This document shows positions 8,373 to 17,160 of a stretch of DNA of 64,000 nucleotides, in pieces. The notes under the pieces are model-generated. The model did no database searches. It had not been told where the DNA came from and saw only the letters and a list, made by a program, of their open reading frames with translations. Position 1 is the stretch's first letter; the number at the start of each line of letters is the position of its first letter. Origin of the DNA: Sphaerisporangium dianthi (lineage in GTDB: Bacteria; Actinomycetota; Actinomycetes; Streptosporangiales; Streptosporangiaceae); NCBI RefSeq assembly GCF_042654065.1, contig NZ_JBHSFP010000001.1, positions 186,001-250,000 on the forward strand. Reading direction: 5' to 3'. The translations under genes and the position numbers were made by a program.

Positions 8373-10374
8373 CGGCCGCACGCCGGACGGCCTCGGCGAG
8401 GCGGCGGACGCCGTGGTCCAGGCGCCGGAAGTAGGTCGCCCGGCTCAGATGCAGGCGGTGGGCGACCATCTCGTGCCCGATGCCCCCGCGAAGGTGGTAC
8501 AGGCGCAGTATCTCGGCGGCCTCCCTGTCCACCGGTGAGTCCGAGGACGCCAGCGACTCGACCTGCCGCCGGACGAAGGCCACGATCGCCTCGGCCGAAC
8601 CCAGCCCCGGCAGCGTGGCCAGCGGGCTCGCGGCCAGCTCGCGCGGGTCGCCCAGACGGCTCAGGGCGACGCGGACGGCGTCCTCCAGGGCGTCGTCCGC
8701 GGCCGGGACGGCGCCCTGTTCGAGCCGGCGCAGCCACCCGAGCAGGTTGCGCGGGGTGAACGTGCGCGAGAAGACGCCGCTCTTGCGACCGCAGCCGAAC
8801 AGGTCGTCGCGGGTCTCCCCCACGTGACCGAGGCCCAGGCGCGCCGACAGGCGCTGGTACGGCGGCCACGACGTGGAGACCACCACCCTGCCGCTCGCCA
8901 TGGCGGTGCCCAGAATGTGCCGGAGCATGGCGGCTTGTGCCGCCGGACGGCGCCGAGCGGCGACCATCATGCCGAGGACGACGCCGTCGCGGCCGTCGTC
9001 CCGATCCGAGGCGGCCAGGGACGTCGCGTGCTGCTGGAGCAGCGCCTCCAGCACCGGCGCCGTCCCCGCGCCGATGCGCGTCAGGTTCGCCATGCACAAC
9101 GGCCGGTCGTCGCCGTCGACGACGAGGTCGAACCGGCTCGCGGGGGCCGACATCCACAGGTCGAGCATCCGGTCGGCGCGGCGCCGGTCCAGCGTCTCCA
9201 TGTCGGCCCACTGGCGGGTCAGCCGGACGATGTCGTCCTCGTCCGCCGCCGTCGCCGCCCTGACGCGCAACAGGCCCGGCACCGCCGGGAAGAAGGTCTC
9301 GCGGACCTGAGGATGGGCGGACACGCGCAGGACCTGGTCCGCCAGCCTGGCGCGCAGGACGGGGTCGCCGGTGCCCGCGATCTGACGCCGGCGGTACGCC
9401 GCCCCCTTCGCGAGCAGCCTCCGCGACGTGACCGGATGCCGCCAGCGGTAGGCCAGCTCGAAGATCGTGCGGAAGGGTTCGACCACGACCAGCCCGTGCG
9501 CGTCCGGCCGGACGACGCTCATCGCGCTGAGCCGGTCGAACTCGGCGGGCGTCCCGTGGACGAGCGCGGCCAGCAGGTCCGCGTCCGCGCCGCCCACGGC
9601 CGCCACGACCGGCAACACACCGGACAGCGCGCCGGACGGCGCGCCGGGCAGCGGGCCGGGCAGCGGGCCGGACGATGGGTCGGGTGGGTCGGGTCGCAGG
9701 TGGAACGGCAGCTCGGGTCGCAGGTCGGGCGGCGGGTCGGCGGTTTCGACCGCGAGCCTTCTGAGCAGTTCTCTCGCGGCGGCGTCGGCGAGCCCTCCCA
9801 GCACGTCGCCCTCCGTCCCCGCCGCGATCCCGGCGAGCCCTCCGGGCGCGTCGCCCTCCGCCCCCGCCCCGGCGGCGAGCGCGCGCAGGAGGAGGTCGGC
9901 GATGAGCGGGATGCCGCCGGACAGATCGGCCACCAGGTCCAGCCTGGCCGGGTCGCGCAGGCCCCGCGACCGTGCCAGGGCTCGCACCGCCGCCCGGCTC
10001 CACGGGCCGAGCCGCACCGTCTCGACCGGCCGGTCGGACCAGCCGGGCCGTGACTCCAGCGGCCTGCGCCCGACGACCAGGACGCACGTGCCCGGCGCCG
10101 CGCCCGCGACCAGCTCACGGACGGCGTCGGCGTGCGCGTCGTGGTCGACGCCGTCGACCACCAAAGGGCCGTCCGCCGGACGGAACCCGGCCGCCGGCCC
10201 GGACGCCGGCCCGGCGGCCGGACGCACCACGGTGCCGGCGGCGAGCGCCGACGCCAGCCGGCTCTTCCCCACGCCGACCGGGCCGCAGAGGTTGACGACG
10301 ATGACCGGTCCGCCGGGGCGGGCGCTGCGCGTCAGAACGCCCAGCCGCAGGCGCGCGTCGGTGTAGGCGAGCAC
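8362..10374 (-). CDS. P-loop ATPase / GNAT-like / C-terminal HTH regulator
   Basis: The 670-residue protein begins with a P-loop (GPVGVGKSRLASAL, ~32-45) and a STAND-like ATPase region reading FVLVVGRRPLES. A low-complexity PLPG linker follows near 250. Next is a segment resembling the acetyltransferase (GNAT) fold, from RVRAATAADEDDIVRLTRQW to YQRLSARLGLGHVGET. The C-terminus is a helix-turn-helix (EMVAHRLHLSRATYFRRLDHGVRRL). The order suggests a signal-responsive transcription factor whose ATPase and GNAT-like parts sense ligands; catalytic acetylation is not shown because no clear acetyl-CoA loop is visible. The GTG start at 10374 has no strong ribosome-binding site. It is a single gene facing the small secreted protein. 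Confidence 0.75.
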   Translation of the reverse strand: MLAYTDARLRLGVLTRSARPGGPVIVVNLCGPVGVGKSRLASALAAGTVVRPAAGPASGPAAGFRPADGPLVVDGVDHDAHADAVRELVAGAAPGTCVLVVGRRPLESRPGWSDRPVETVRLGPWSRAAVRALARSRGLRDPARLDLVADLSGGIPLIADLLLRALAAGAGAEGDAPGGLAGIAAGTEGDVLGGLADAAARELLRRLAVETADPPPDLRPELPFHLRPDPPDPSSGPLPGPLPGAPSGALSGVLPVVAAVGGADADLLAALVHGTPAEFDRLSAMSVVRPDAHGLVVVEPFRTIFELAYRWRHPVTSRRLLAKGAAYRRRQIAGTGDPVLRARLADQVLRVSAHPQVRETFFPAVPGLLRVRAATAADEDDIVRLTRQWADMETLDRRRADRMLDLWMSAPASRFDLVVDGDDRPLCMANLTRIGAGTAPVLEALLQQHATSLAASDRDDGRDGVVLGMMVAARRRPAAQAAMLRHILGTAMASGRVVVSTSWPPYQRLSARLGLGHVGETRDDLFGCGRKSGVFSRTFTPRNLLGWLRRLEQGAVPAADDALEDAVRVALSRLGDPRELAASPLATLPGLGSAEAIVAFVRRQVESLASSDSPVDREAAEILRLYHLRGGIGHEMVAHRLHLSRATYFRRLDHGVRRLAEAVRRAAATS

Positions 10375-10482
10375 CGGAGAACCGTAACAACCACGGCATC
10401 ACCGAGGAATCGCCGCGAGCCACGACCTTTGTCGCCTTACCGGGCCACCTCGTATCGCCTTACCCGGCCATCCCGCGTCGCC

Positions 10483-12552
10483 TTACCCGGCCATCTCGTC
10501 GTCCGCCGCCACCAGAGCGCCGCTGAACTGCGCCGAGTACAGCCGGTGGTAGGCGCCCCGGGCGGCCAGCAGCTCGTCGTGGGTGCCGTGCTCGACGATG
10601 CTCCCGGCCTCCATCACCAGGATCAGGTCGGCGTCACGGATGGTGGACAGCCGGTGGGCGATGACGAAGCTGGTGCGGTCACTGCGCAGGGCGGCCATCG
10701 CATGCTGCACCAGCACCTCGGTGCGGGTGTCGACCGAACTGGTGGCCTCGTCGAGGATCAGCAGAGACGGGTCTGCGAGGAAGGCGCGGGCGATGGTCAG
10801 CAACTGCTTCTCACCGGCGCTGACGTTGTTCCCCTCCTCGTCGATCACGGTGTCGTAGCCGTCGGGCAGGGTGCGCACGAACCGGTCGACGTACGTCGCC
10901 CGCGCGGCGGCGTGGATCTGCTCGTCGGTGGCGCGCGGGTTGCCGTAGGCGATGTTGTCGCGGATGGTGCCGCCGAACAGCCAGGTGTCCTGGAGCACCA
11001 TGCCGATCTGCCCGCGCAGGTCCTCGCGGCGCATCGCGGTGATGTCGACGCCGTCCAGGGTGATGCGGCCCGCGTCCAGCTCGTAGAAGCGCATGATGAG
11101 GTTGACCAGCGTGGTCTTCCCCGCGCCGGTCGGCCCGACGATGGCGATGGTGTGGCCGGGCTCGGCCACCAGCGACAGGTCCTCGATGAGCGGCTGGTCG
11201 GCCTCGTAGCGGAAGGAGACGTGCTCGAACTCGACACGGCCGCGCCGGTCGGCGGCCGGCACCGCGTCGGCGGGGTCGGGAGCCTGCTCCTCGGCGTCCA
11301 GCAGCTCGAACACCCGCTCGGCCGAGGCCACGCCCGACTGCAGCAGGTTGGCCATCGAGGCGACCTGGGTGAGCGGCTGGGTGAACTGCCGCGAGTACTG
11401 GATGAACGCCTGGACGTCGCCCAGCGTCATCGACCCGGTGGCGACGCGCACGGCGCCGACGACGGCGATGGCGACGTAGTTGAGGTTCCCGATGAACATC
11501 ATGGTCGGCATGATGATCCCCGAGATGAACTGGGCGCCGAAGCTCGCCTTGTACAGATCCTCGTTCCGCCCGCGGAAGACCTCCTCGACCTCCGGGCCCC
11601 GGCCGAACACCTTCACCAGCTCGTGCCCGGTGAAGGCCTCCTCGATGTGGGCGTTCAGGGTGCCGGTGTGGGCCCACTGGGCGACGAACTGCTTCTGCGA
11701 GCGCTTGGCGACCTGCCCGGTGACGATCATCGACAGCGGGATGGTCACCAGGGCGATCACCGCGAGCAGCGGCGAGATGACGAACATGATCGCCAGCACG
11801 CCGATGACCGTCAGCAGCGAGGTGAGCAACTGGCTGAGGGTCTGCTGCAGGGTCTGCGACACGTTGTCGATGTCGTTGGTGACCCGGCTGAGCAGCTCGC
11901 CGCGCGGCTGGCCGTCGAAGAACTTCAGCGGGAGCCGGTTCAGCTTGTCCTCGACGTCCGCGCGCAGGCGGAAGACGGTGCGCTGGGTCGCGTCGTTGAG
12001 CAGGTAGCCCTGCAGCCAGCCGAAGACCGACGCCGCGGCGAACAGCCCGAGGGCCCAGGCCAGGACCGTGCCGAGTTCGGCGAAGTCGATGCCGTGGCCG
12101 GGGACGAGGTCCATGCGGGCGAGCATGTCGGCCAGGTTGGCGTTGCCGGACGCGCGGACGGCCTCGACCGCCTGCTCCTTGGTGGACCCGGCGGGGAACT
12201 GCTTGCCGACCACGCCGCTGAAGACGATGTCGGTCGCGCGCCCGAGGATCTTCGGCCCGATGACGGCGAACACGACGCTGAGCACGGCGAGGGCGATCAC
12301 GGCCAGGATCCTCGGGCGCTCGGGGTCCAGGCGCCGGATCAGCCGGCGGGCGGACGGCCCGAAGTCCATCGACTTCTCCGTGGGCATTCCGCCGCCGAAG
12401 GGCCCCCGTCCGAACGGGCCGCCTCCGGCGGGCGGCCGCACGGGCGTCGCGAGCGTCTTGGGCGCCGCCGGAGCGCTCTCGGTCGCCTGCTCCGCCGGCG
12501 CGGGCGGGTCGCTCACGCCGTGCTCCTGACGGTCGGCTGGAACCCGGCTCAT
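10483..12552 (-). CDS. ABC exporter half, consensus catalytic subunit (TM288/BmrD-like)
   Basis: The 689-residue protein has a Pro/Gly-rich cytoplasmic start, six membrane helices and a nucleotide-binding domain with Walker A (GPTGAGKTTL), a non-canonical signature (VSAGEKQ instead of LSGGQ), Walker B with an intact catalytic Glu (LLILDEATSS) and a switch histidine (IAHRLSTI). Together with the upstream half this is the layout of a heterodimeric type IV ABC exporter. The ATG start overlaps the upstream stop (ATGA, 12549-12552), so the two halves are translationally coupled and made in equal amounts. A later in-frame GTG (VSDPPAP) is possible. The exported substrate, perhaps a drug or lipid, cannot be read from the sequence. 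Confidence 0.92.
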   Translation of the reverse strand: MSRVPADRQEHGVSDPPAPAEQATESAPAAPKTLATPVRPPAGGGPFGRGPFGGGMPTEKSMDFGPSARRLIRRLDPERPRILAVIALAVLSVVFAVIGPKILGRATDIVFSGVVGKQFPAGSTKEQAVEAVRASGNANLADMLARMDLVPGHGIDFAELGTVLAWALGLFAAASVFGWLQGYLLNDATQRTVFRLRADVEDKLNRLPLKFFDGQPRGELLSRVTNDIDNVSQTLQQTLSQLLTSLLTVIGVLAIMFVISPLLAVIALVTIPLSMIVTGQVAKRSQKQFVAQWAHTGTLNAHIEEAFTGHELVKVFGRGPEVEEVFRGRNEDLYKASFGAQFISGIIMPTMMFIGNLNYVAIAVVGAVRVATGSMTLGDVQAFIQYSRQFTQPLTQVASMANLLQSGVASAERVFELLDAEEQAPDPADAVPAADRRGRVEFEHVSFRYEADQPLIEDLSLVAEPGHTIAIVGPTGAGKTTLVNLIMRFYELDAGRITLDGVDITAMRREDLRGQIGMVLQDTWLFGGTIRDNIAYGNPRATDEQIHAAARATYVDRFVRTLPDGYDTVIDEEGNNVSAGEKQLLTIARAFLADPSLLILDEATSSVDTRTEVLVQHAMAALRSDRTSFVIAHRLSTIRDADLILVMEAGSIVEHGTHDELLAARGAYHRLYSAQFSGALVAADDEMAG

Positions 12553-14282
12553 ACTGCGCTCCCCGCGGTCGCCTGGGACTCCACGATCTCGACATAGGTC
12601 GGGCAGGAGTCCAGCAGTTCGTCATGAGTGCCGACGCCGACGATCACACCGTCGTCCAGGACGATGATCTGGTCGGCGTCGGCGATGGTGGAGACCCGCT
12701 GGCCGACGATGACGACGGCGGCCTCGGCCGTGTGCGGGCGCAGGGCGGCGCGCAGCCGGGCGTCGGTGGCCAGGTCCAGGGCCGAGAACGAGTCGTCGAA
12801 CAGGTAGATCTCGGGCTTGCTGACCAGCGCCCTCGCGATGGAGAGCCGCTGCCGCTGCCCGCCGGACACGTTCGTGCCCCCCTGCGAGATCGGCGCCTCC
12901 AGGCCCTCGGGCATGGCCTCCACGAAGTCGCGCGCCTGGGCGACCTCGAGGGCGTCCCACAGGTCTTCGTCGGTGGCGGCCGGGTTGCCGTAGCGCAGGT
13001 TGCTCGCGACCGTCCCGGTGAACAGGTACGGCTTCTGCGGCACCAGGCCGATGCGCGTCCAGAGCATCTGCGGTTCGAGCTCGCGGACGTCGACGCCGTC
13101 CACCGTCACGGCGCCGGAGGTGGCGTCGAACAGGCGGGGCACCAGCGACACCAGCGTCGTCTTGCCCGACCCTGTGCTGCCGATGATCGCGGTGGTCTGG
13201 CCGGCGACCGCCCGGAAGGAGATGCCGGACAGCACCGGCGCCGCCGCGCCCGGGTAGCGGAACTCGACGTCGCGCATCTCCAGCTCGGCCCGGCCGCGCA
13301 CCTCGCGCACCGGCCGCTCCGCCGGACGGACCGACGACTCGGTGCCGAGCACCTCCTCGATGCGCTCGGCGCACACGGCGGCCCGGGGGATCATGATCGA
13401 GATGAAGGTGGCCATCATCATCGACATCAGGATCTGCAGCAGGTACATGAGGAACGCCGTCAGGGCGCCGATCTGGATCTCACCGCTGTCCACCCGGGCC
13501 GCGCCGAACCACAGCACCGCGACGCTCGACGCATTGAAGATCAGCATCACGACGGGGAAGATGAGCGCGGTCAGCCGTCCGACGCGCAGCGTGGTCCCGG
13601 TCAGCGCCTCGTTCGCCGCGGCGAAGCGCCGGGTCTCCTCCCGCTCACGGACGAACGCGCGCACGACGCGGATGCCGGTCAGCTGCTCGCGCAGCACCCG
13701 GTTGACCTCGTCGATGCGGGTCTGCATCTCGCGGAACTGGGGGACCATGCGGTACACGATCATGCCGATCGAGACCAGCAGCACCGGGACGCAGACCAGC
13801 ATCAGCCAGGACAGGCCGATGTCCTGCCGCAACGCCATGATGATGCCGCCGACGCCCATGATCGGCGCTGCGACGAGCATCGTGCAGGTCATCACCACGA
13901 GCATCTGGACCTGCTGCACGTCGTTGGTGCTGCGGGTGATCAGCGACGGCGCCCCGAACTGGGTCACCTCCCGCGTGGAGAACCCCACCACCCGGTGGAA
14001 GACCGCCGCCCGCACGTCGCGCCCGAACCCGGCCGCCACCTTCGCCCCGTAGTACACCGCCGCGATCGAACAGGCGATCTGCACCAGCGACACCGCCAGC
14101 ATCCACCCGCCGATGCCCAGGATGTAACCGGTGTCTCCGGTCACGACTCCCTTGTCGATGATGTCGGCGTTCAAACTCGGCAGGTACAGCGCCGCGATGG
14201 TGCCGACGAGCTGGAAGAACACCACGGCCGCCAACTCGGCGGTGTACGACCGCAGATGAACACGCAGAAGCCGGCTCAGCAT
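12549..14282 (-). CDS. ABC exporter half, degenerate subunit (TM287/BmrC-like)
   Basis: The 577-residue protein has six membrane helices and a nucleotide-binding domain with Walker A (GSTGSGKTTL) and a canonical signature (VSGGQRQRLSIARAL). The residue after Walker B is Asp instead of the catalytic Glu (YLFDDSFSALD), and the switch histidine is Gln (IVGQRVSTI). These are the classic degenerate-site changes of one half of heterodimeric exporters; its signature completes the working site of its partner. The ATG at 14282 is preferred to a TTG at 14309 because GGGGGG lies 7 nt upstream. It is the first gene of the two-gene operon. Confidence 0.92.
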   Translation of the reverse strand: MLSRLLRVHLRSYTAELAAVVFFQLVGTIAALYLPSLNADIIDKGVVTGDTGYILGIGGWMLAVSLVQIACSIAAVYYGAKVAAGFGRDVRAAVFHRVVGFSTREVTQFGAPSLITRSTNDVQQVQMLVVMTCTMLVAAPIMGVGGIIMALRQDIGLSWLMLVCVPVLLVSIGMIVYRMVPQFREMQTRIDEVNRVLREQLTGIRVVRAFVREREETRRFAAANEALTGTTLRVGRLTALIFPVVMLIFNASSVAVLWFGAARVDSGEIQIGALTAFLMYLLQILMSMMMATFISIMIPRAAVCAERIEEVLGTESSVRPAERPVREVRGRAELEMRDVEFRYPGAAAPVLSGISFRAVAGQTTAIIGSTGSGKTTLVSLVPRLFDATSGAVTVDGVDVRELEPQMLWTRIGLVPQKPYLFTGTVASNLRYGNPAATDEDLWDALEVAQARDFVEAMPEGLEAPISQGGTNVSGGQRQRLSIARALVSKPEIYLFDDSFSALDLATDARLRAALRPHTAEAAVVIVGQRVSTIADADQIIVLDDGVIVGVGTHDELLDSCPTYVEIVESQATAGSAV

Positions 14283-14630
14283 GCCCGCACCCCCCTGAGC
14301 ACGCCCCAACGCTCCGTCAAAATCACCTGGGTCACGCTATAGGAGGTCTCGACCTTTCACGCGCCATTTTTCGCCCGGCGTAACCCCCCGGCGAGGTCCC
14401 CCTGGCGACCAGGCGGCCAGATACTGAAGGTGCGCGCGCACGCGACACGTTCGGGGTGAACACCGGGACGACCTTTCGTCCACCGAAGTGCGCACGCGCA
14501 CGCGCACGCGGGACGTTCAGACGTAGGTTGCGGGGTACCCGCGCCGCGGGAAACGGCCGCAGGGACGACGGACCCGGCAAACCGTGAGAACGACGAGCGC
14601 CGGCCTTGACGACGACGATCGGCGTCGAGC
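14283..14630. promoter_or_regulatory. divergent promoter region with repeated CG/CA tracts
   Basis: This 348-bp spacer lies between the exporter operon (minus) and the AraC regulator (plus). It carries two copies of an alternating purine-pyrimidine tract, TGCGCGCGCACGCG at 14431 and a longer TGCGCACGCGCACGCG at 14490, each followed within a few bases by ACGTTC. CGACCTTTC also occurs twice (near 14350 and 14468). They may be operator sites or Z-DNA-prone tracts. A link between the AraC protein and exporter control is inference from position. Confidence 0.45.
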
Positions 14631-15755
14631 GTGGGGACACCGGACCTCGCGGTGACGGACGACAGGCGCAAAGACGCCGGAAGGGTGGAGGTGGGCGGCG
14701 TGGAGATGGTGCTGGGGACGCCGGCCGCGGCGCTCCGTGCGCTGATCGGGCCCTACCACGGGTATCGCGAGCGGGGCGGGGCGCCGGGCCGCCATCGCGG
14801 GCTGCCGTCGCCGTACCTGACCGTCATCGTGACCCTCGACGACCCGCTGGAGATCGCGGCCCATCCCGACCCCGCCCAGCCGCCGGGGCGGTACGAGAGC
14901 CTGATCGGCGGCCTGCACACCACGCCCGCTCTGATCACCCACGAGGGCCGGCAGGCCGGCGTGCAGATCGCGCTGAGCCCGCTCGGCGCGCGCGCCCTGC
15001 TCGGCCTGCCCGCCGGCTCGCTCGGCAACACCGACGTGGAGGCGAGCGCCGTCCTCGGCCGGACCGCCGGCGAACTGCACGACCGCCTGAACTCCGCGCC
15101 TGACTGGGAGCGGCGCTTCGCGATCCTGGACGAGCTGCTGATGCGACGGGCCGGCGCGCTGCTGCGCCGCCCCGGCCGCGAACGCGGTGTTCCCTCCGAG
15201 GTCGCCCGGGCCTGGCGGCTGCTGCTGTCCACCGGCGGCACGGCGCCGGTCGCCGGCCTCGCGCGCGAGGTCGGCTGGAGCCCCCGGCATCTGCGCGCGC
15301 GGTTCACCGCCGAGACGGGGCTCAGCCCCAAGGCCGCGGCCCGGGTCATCAGATTCGACCGGACGCGCCGCAGGCTGCAACGCCTGGCCGCTCAGAACGC
15401 CGCGCCTCCGGCCACGAGCGCGGCGGACCGGGACGCGGGCGCCGCAAGACGAGACGCGGGCGCCGCAAGACGAGACGGGGGCGCCGCAAGACGAGACGGG
15501 GGCGCCGCAAGACGAGACGGGGGCGCCGCAAGACGAGGCGCGGGCGCGGCGGGTGAAGGCATGAGCGCGGCGGGCCGTGGCGCGGGCGCGGTGGGTCTGG
15601 CGGACCTGGCGGTCGAATGCGGGTACTACGACCAGGCGCACCTGGCCCGCGAGTTCCGCGACCTCGCGGGCTGCCCGCCCAGCCGGTGGCTGGCCGAAGA
15701 GCTCCGAAACGTCCAAGACCCCGCCGCGCCCCCGCCGTCAGACTCGGCGGCATGA
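14631..15755 (+). CDS. AraC-family transcription regulator with repeat insertion between its two HTH motifs
   Basis: The N-terminal ~190 residues form a ligand-sensing domain. The first AraC helix-turn-helix is VAGLAREVGWSPRHLRARF followed by SPKAAARVIRF; the second is LADLAVECGYYDQAHLAREF ending in CPPSRWL. Normally a single linker helix joins them, but here ~65 residues of Ala/Gly/Arg/Asp-rich sequence with five 7-residue repeats (DAGAARR type) are inserted. The frame is intact. The start is uncertain: GTG 14631 lacks a ribosome-binding site, and a later GTG/ATG near 14700-14706 follows GGAGG. The stop overlaps the next start (ATGA), tying it to the VOC protein. It may control the divergent exporter. 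Confidence 0.82.
   Translation: MGTPDLAVTDDRRKDAGRVEVGGVEMVLGTPAAALRALIGPYHGYRERGGAPGRHRGLPSPYLTVIVTLDDPLEIAAHPDPAQPPGRYESLIGGLHTTPALITHEGRQAGVQIALSPLGARALLGLPAGSLGNTDVEASAVLGRTAGELHDRLNSAPDWERRFAILDELLMRRAGALLRRPGRERGVPSEVARAWRLLLSTGGTAPVAGLAREVGWSPRHLRARFTAETGLSPKAAARVIRFDRTRRRLQRLAAQNAAPPATSAADRDAGAARRDAGAARRDGGAARRDGGAARRDGGAARRGAGAAGEGMSAAGRGAGAVGLADLAVECGYYDQAHLAREFRDLAGCPPSRWLAEELRNVQDPAAPPPSDSAA
15432..15536 (+). repeat. 21-bp tandem repeat, five units, inside the AraC gene
   Basis: Five head-to-tail 21-bp units (GACGCGGGCGCCGCAAGACG plus A, with C/G variation at one site) encode DAGAARR/DGGAARR. The unit is a multiple of three, so copy number can change without breaking the frame. 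The near-identity of the units suggests recent expansion. Confidence 0.95.
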
Positions 15756-16165
15756 CACAGACACCGCGTCCTCAGGTCTGGCCGACCCTGCGCGCCCGTG
15801 ACGCCCGCGCGCTCATCGCCTTCCTCGTCGAGGCCTTCGGCTTCGAGGAGACCGTCGTGTACGGCGAGGGCGGCCGCGTCGACCACGCGCAGCTCGACTG
15901 GCCGCTCGGCGGCGGCGTCATGCTCGGCTCCGACCGCGACCGCAGCGAGGACAACCCGTGGTGGCTGCCTCCGGGCACCTTCGGCGCGTACGTCGTCACC
16001 GACGAGCCCGACGCGCTGTACGCCCGGGCCACGGCGGCAGGAGCCGAGACGCTCTACGCACCGCGCGACACCCCTTACGGCTCCCGCGACTTCGCCGTCC
16101 GCGACCCTGAAGGCAACCTGTGGTCCTTCGGCACCTATCGCGGCGAACTGCGCAAAGCCCCGTAA
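15752..16165 (+). CDS. VOC-superfamily (glyoxalase/bleomycin-resistance-like) protein
   Basis: The 137-residue protein has the VOC start (PTLRARDARALIAFLVEAFGF) and the C-terminal pattern YGSRDFAVRDPEGNLWSFGTY, in which the Glu of DPEGN is the usual metal ligand. VOC proteins are dioxygenases, isomerases or drug-binding proteins; which one cannot be told. Its ATG overlaps the AraC stop by 4 nt, so it is translated with the regulator. The stop lies inside the palindrome upstream of the desaturase gene. Confidence 0.88.
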   Translation: MTQTPRPQVWPTLRARDARALIAFLVEAFGFEETVVYGEGGRVDHAQLDWPLGGGVMLGSDRDRSEDNPWWLPPGTFGAYVVTDEPDALYARATAAGAETLYAPRDTPYGSRDFAVRDPEGNLWSFGTYRGELRKAP

Positions 16166-16186
16166 CTTACGCTAGCGTAGGTTACG
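16161..16186. promoter_or_regulatory. 26-bp near-perfect palindromic operator upstream of the desaturase
   Basis: The sequence from CGTAAC (16161) through TTACGCTAGCGTAG to GTTACG (16186) is symmetric about CTAG at 16172-16175, with one mismatched pair (16167/16180). Its length and strength fit a TetR-family homodimer site. It ends 30 bp before the desaturase start and overlaps the VOC stop codon. No TetR gene is in the window. Confidence 0.75.
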
Positions 16187-16215
16187 GTCAAGTAGCTAAA
16201 ACGGGGGGATGTCTC

Positions 16216-17160
16216 GTGCGTGAGTTCAACGACACCGAGTTGCTGTTCGAGCTGGAGCCGGTTGTGGCCGGCGAGCTGGACCGTCATCTCAAGGTGGCCA
16301 AAGAGTGGTTCCCGCACGAGTACGTCCCATGGTCGCAGGGCCGCGACTACGACGGCGTCTTCGGCGGCGAGGCCTGGGCCGAGACCGATTCGACGATCCC
16401 CGAGGAGGCGCGGGTCTCCCTCATCGTCAACCTGCTGACCGAGGACAACCTGCCCAGCTACCACCACGAGATCGCCACGACGTTCGGCCGGGACGCCGCC
16501 TGGGGCACCTGGGTGCACCGGTGGACGGCCGAGGAAGGCCGGCACGGCACCGCCATCCGCGACTACCTGACGGTGACGCGGGCCGTCGACCCGGTCGCCC
16601 TCGAGCGGGCCCGCATGGTGCACATGGGAGAAGGGTTCACCAACTCCTACGAGGGCGTGCTGCACTCGCTGGCCTACGTCTCCTTCCAGGAGCTGGCCAC
16701 CCGCATCTCGCACCGCAACACCGGCAAGGCCTCCCAGGACCCCGACTGCGAGCGCCTGCTCGCCCGCATCGCCGCCGACGAGAACCTGCACATGCTGTTC
16801 TACCGCAACCTGCTCGACGCGGCCTTCCGGCTGGCCCCGAGCCAGACCATGCGGGCCGTCACCGACGTGGTGACCACCTTCCAGATGCCCGGCACCGGCA
16901 TCGAGGGCTTCACCCGCAAGGCGATGACCATCGCCAACGCGGGCATCTACGACCTGCGCCTGCACCTGGACGACGTCCTCATGCCCGTCCTGCGCCAGTG
17001 GGCCGTCTTCGACCTCACCGGTCTGGACCCCGAGGCGGACAAGGCCCGCGACGAGCTCGCGGAGTTCCTGAACCGCCTGGAGGTCTCCGCCTCCCGCTTC
17101 GTCGACCGTCGCGAAGCCCGACGAGCCCGCCTCGCCGCCACCGGCGCGAACGACGCCTAG
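16216..17160 (+). CDS. acyl-ACP desaturase (ferritin-like di-iron enzyme)
   Basis: The 314-residue soluble protein carries the di-iron ligands of stearoyl-ACP/DesA-type desaturases: EDNLPSYHHE, TAEEGRHG, FQELATRISH and ADENLHMLFY. These enzymes add a double bond to acyl-ACP using O2 and reduced ferredoxin. The GTG start at 16216 is chosen because GGGGGGA lies 6 nt upstream; earlier in-frame codons run back through the palindrome and VOC gene. The palindrome just upstream suggests control by a lipid-responsive repressor (inference). A strong hairpin follows the stop. Confidence 0.93.
   Translation: MREFNDTELLFELEPVVAGELDRHLKVAKEWFPHEYVPWSQGRDYDGVFGGEAWAETDSTIPEEARVSLIVNLLTEDNLPSYHHEIATTFGRDAAWGTWVHRWTAEEGRHGTAIRDYLTVTRAVDPVALERARMVHMGEGFTNSYEGVLHSLAYVSFQELATRISHRNTGKASQDPDCERLLARIAADENLHMLFYRNLLDAAFRLAPSQTMRAVTDVVTTFQMPGTGIEGFTRKAMTIANAGIYDLRLHLDDVLMPVLRQWAVFDLTGLDPEADKARDELAEFLNRLEVSASRFVDRREARRARLAATGANDA

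Noticed and set aside
12624..14342. 572-codon open frame on the plus strand across the ABC exporter gene
   Set aside because: Antisense shadow of the exporter; no ribosome-binding site and His/Asp/Gly-rich nonsense sequence.
15432..15536. Repeat array as CRISPR
   Set aside because: Units are contiguous with no spacers and encode an in-frame protein repeat.
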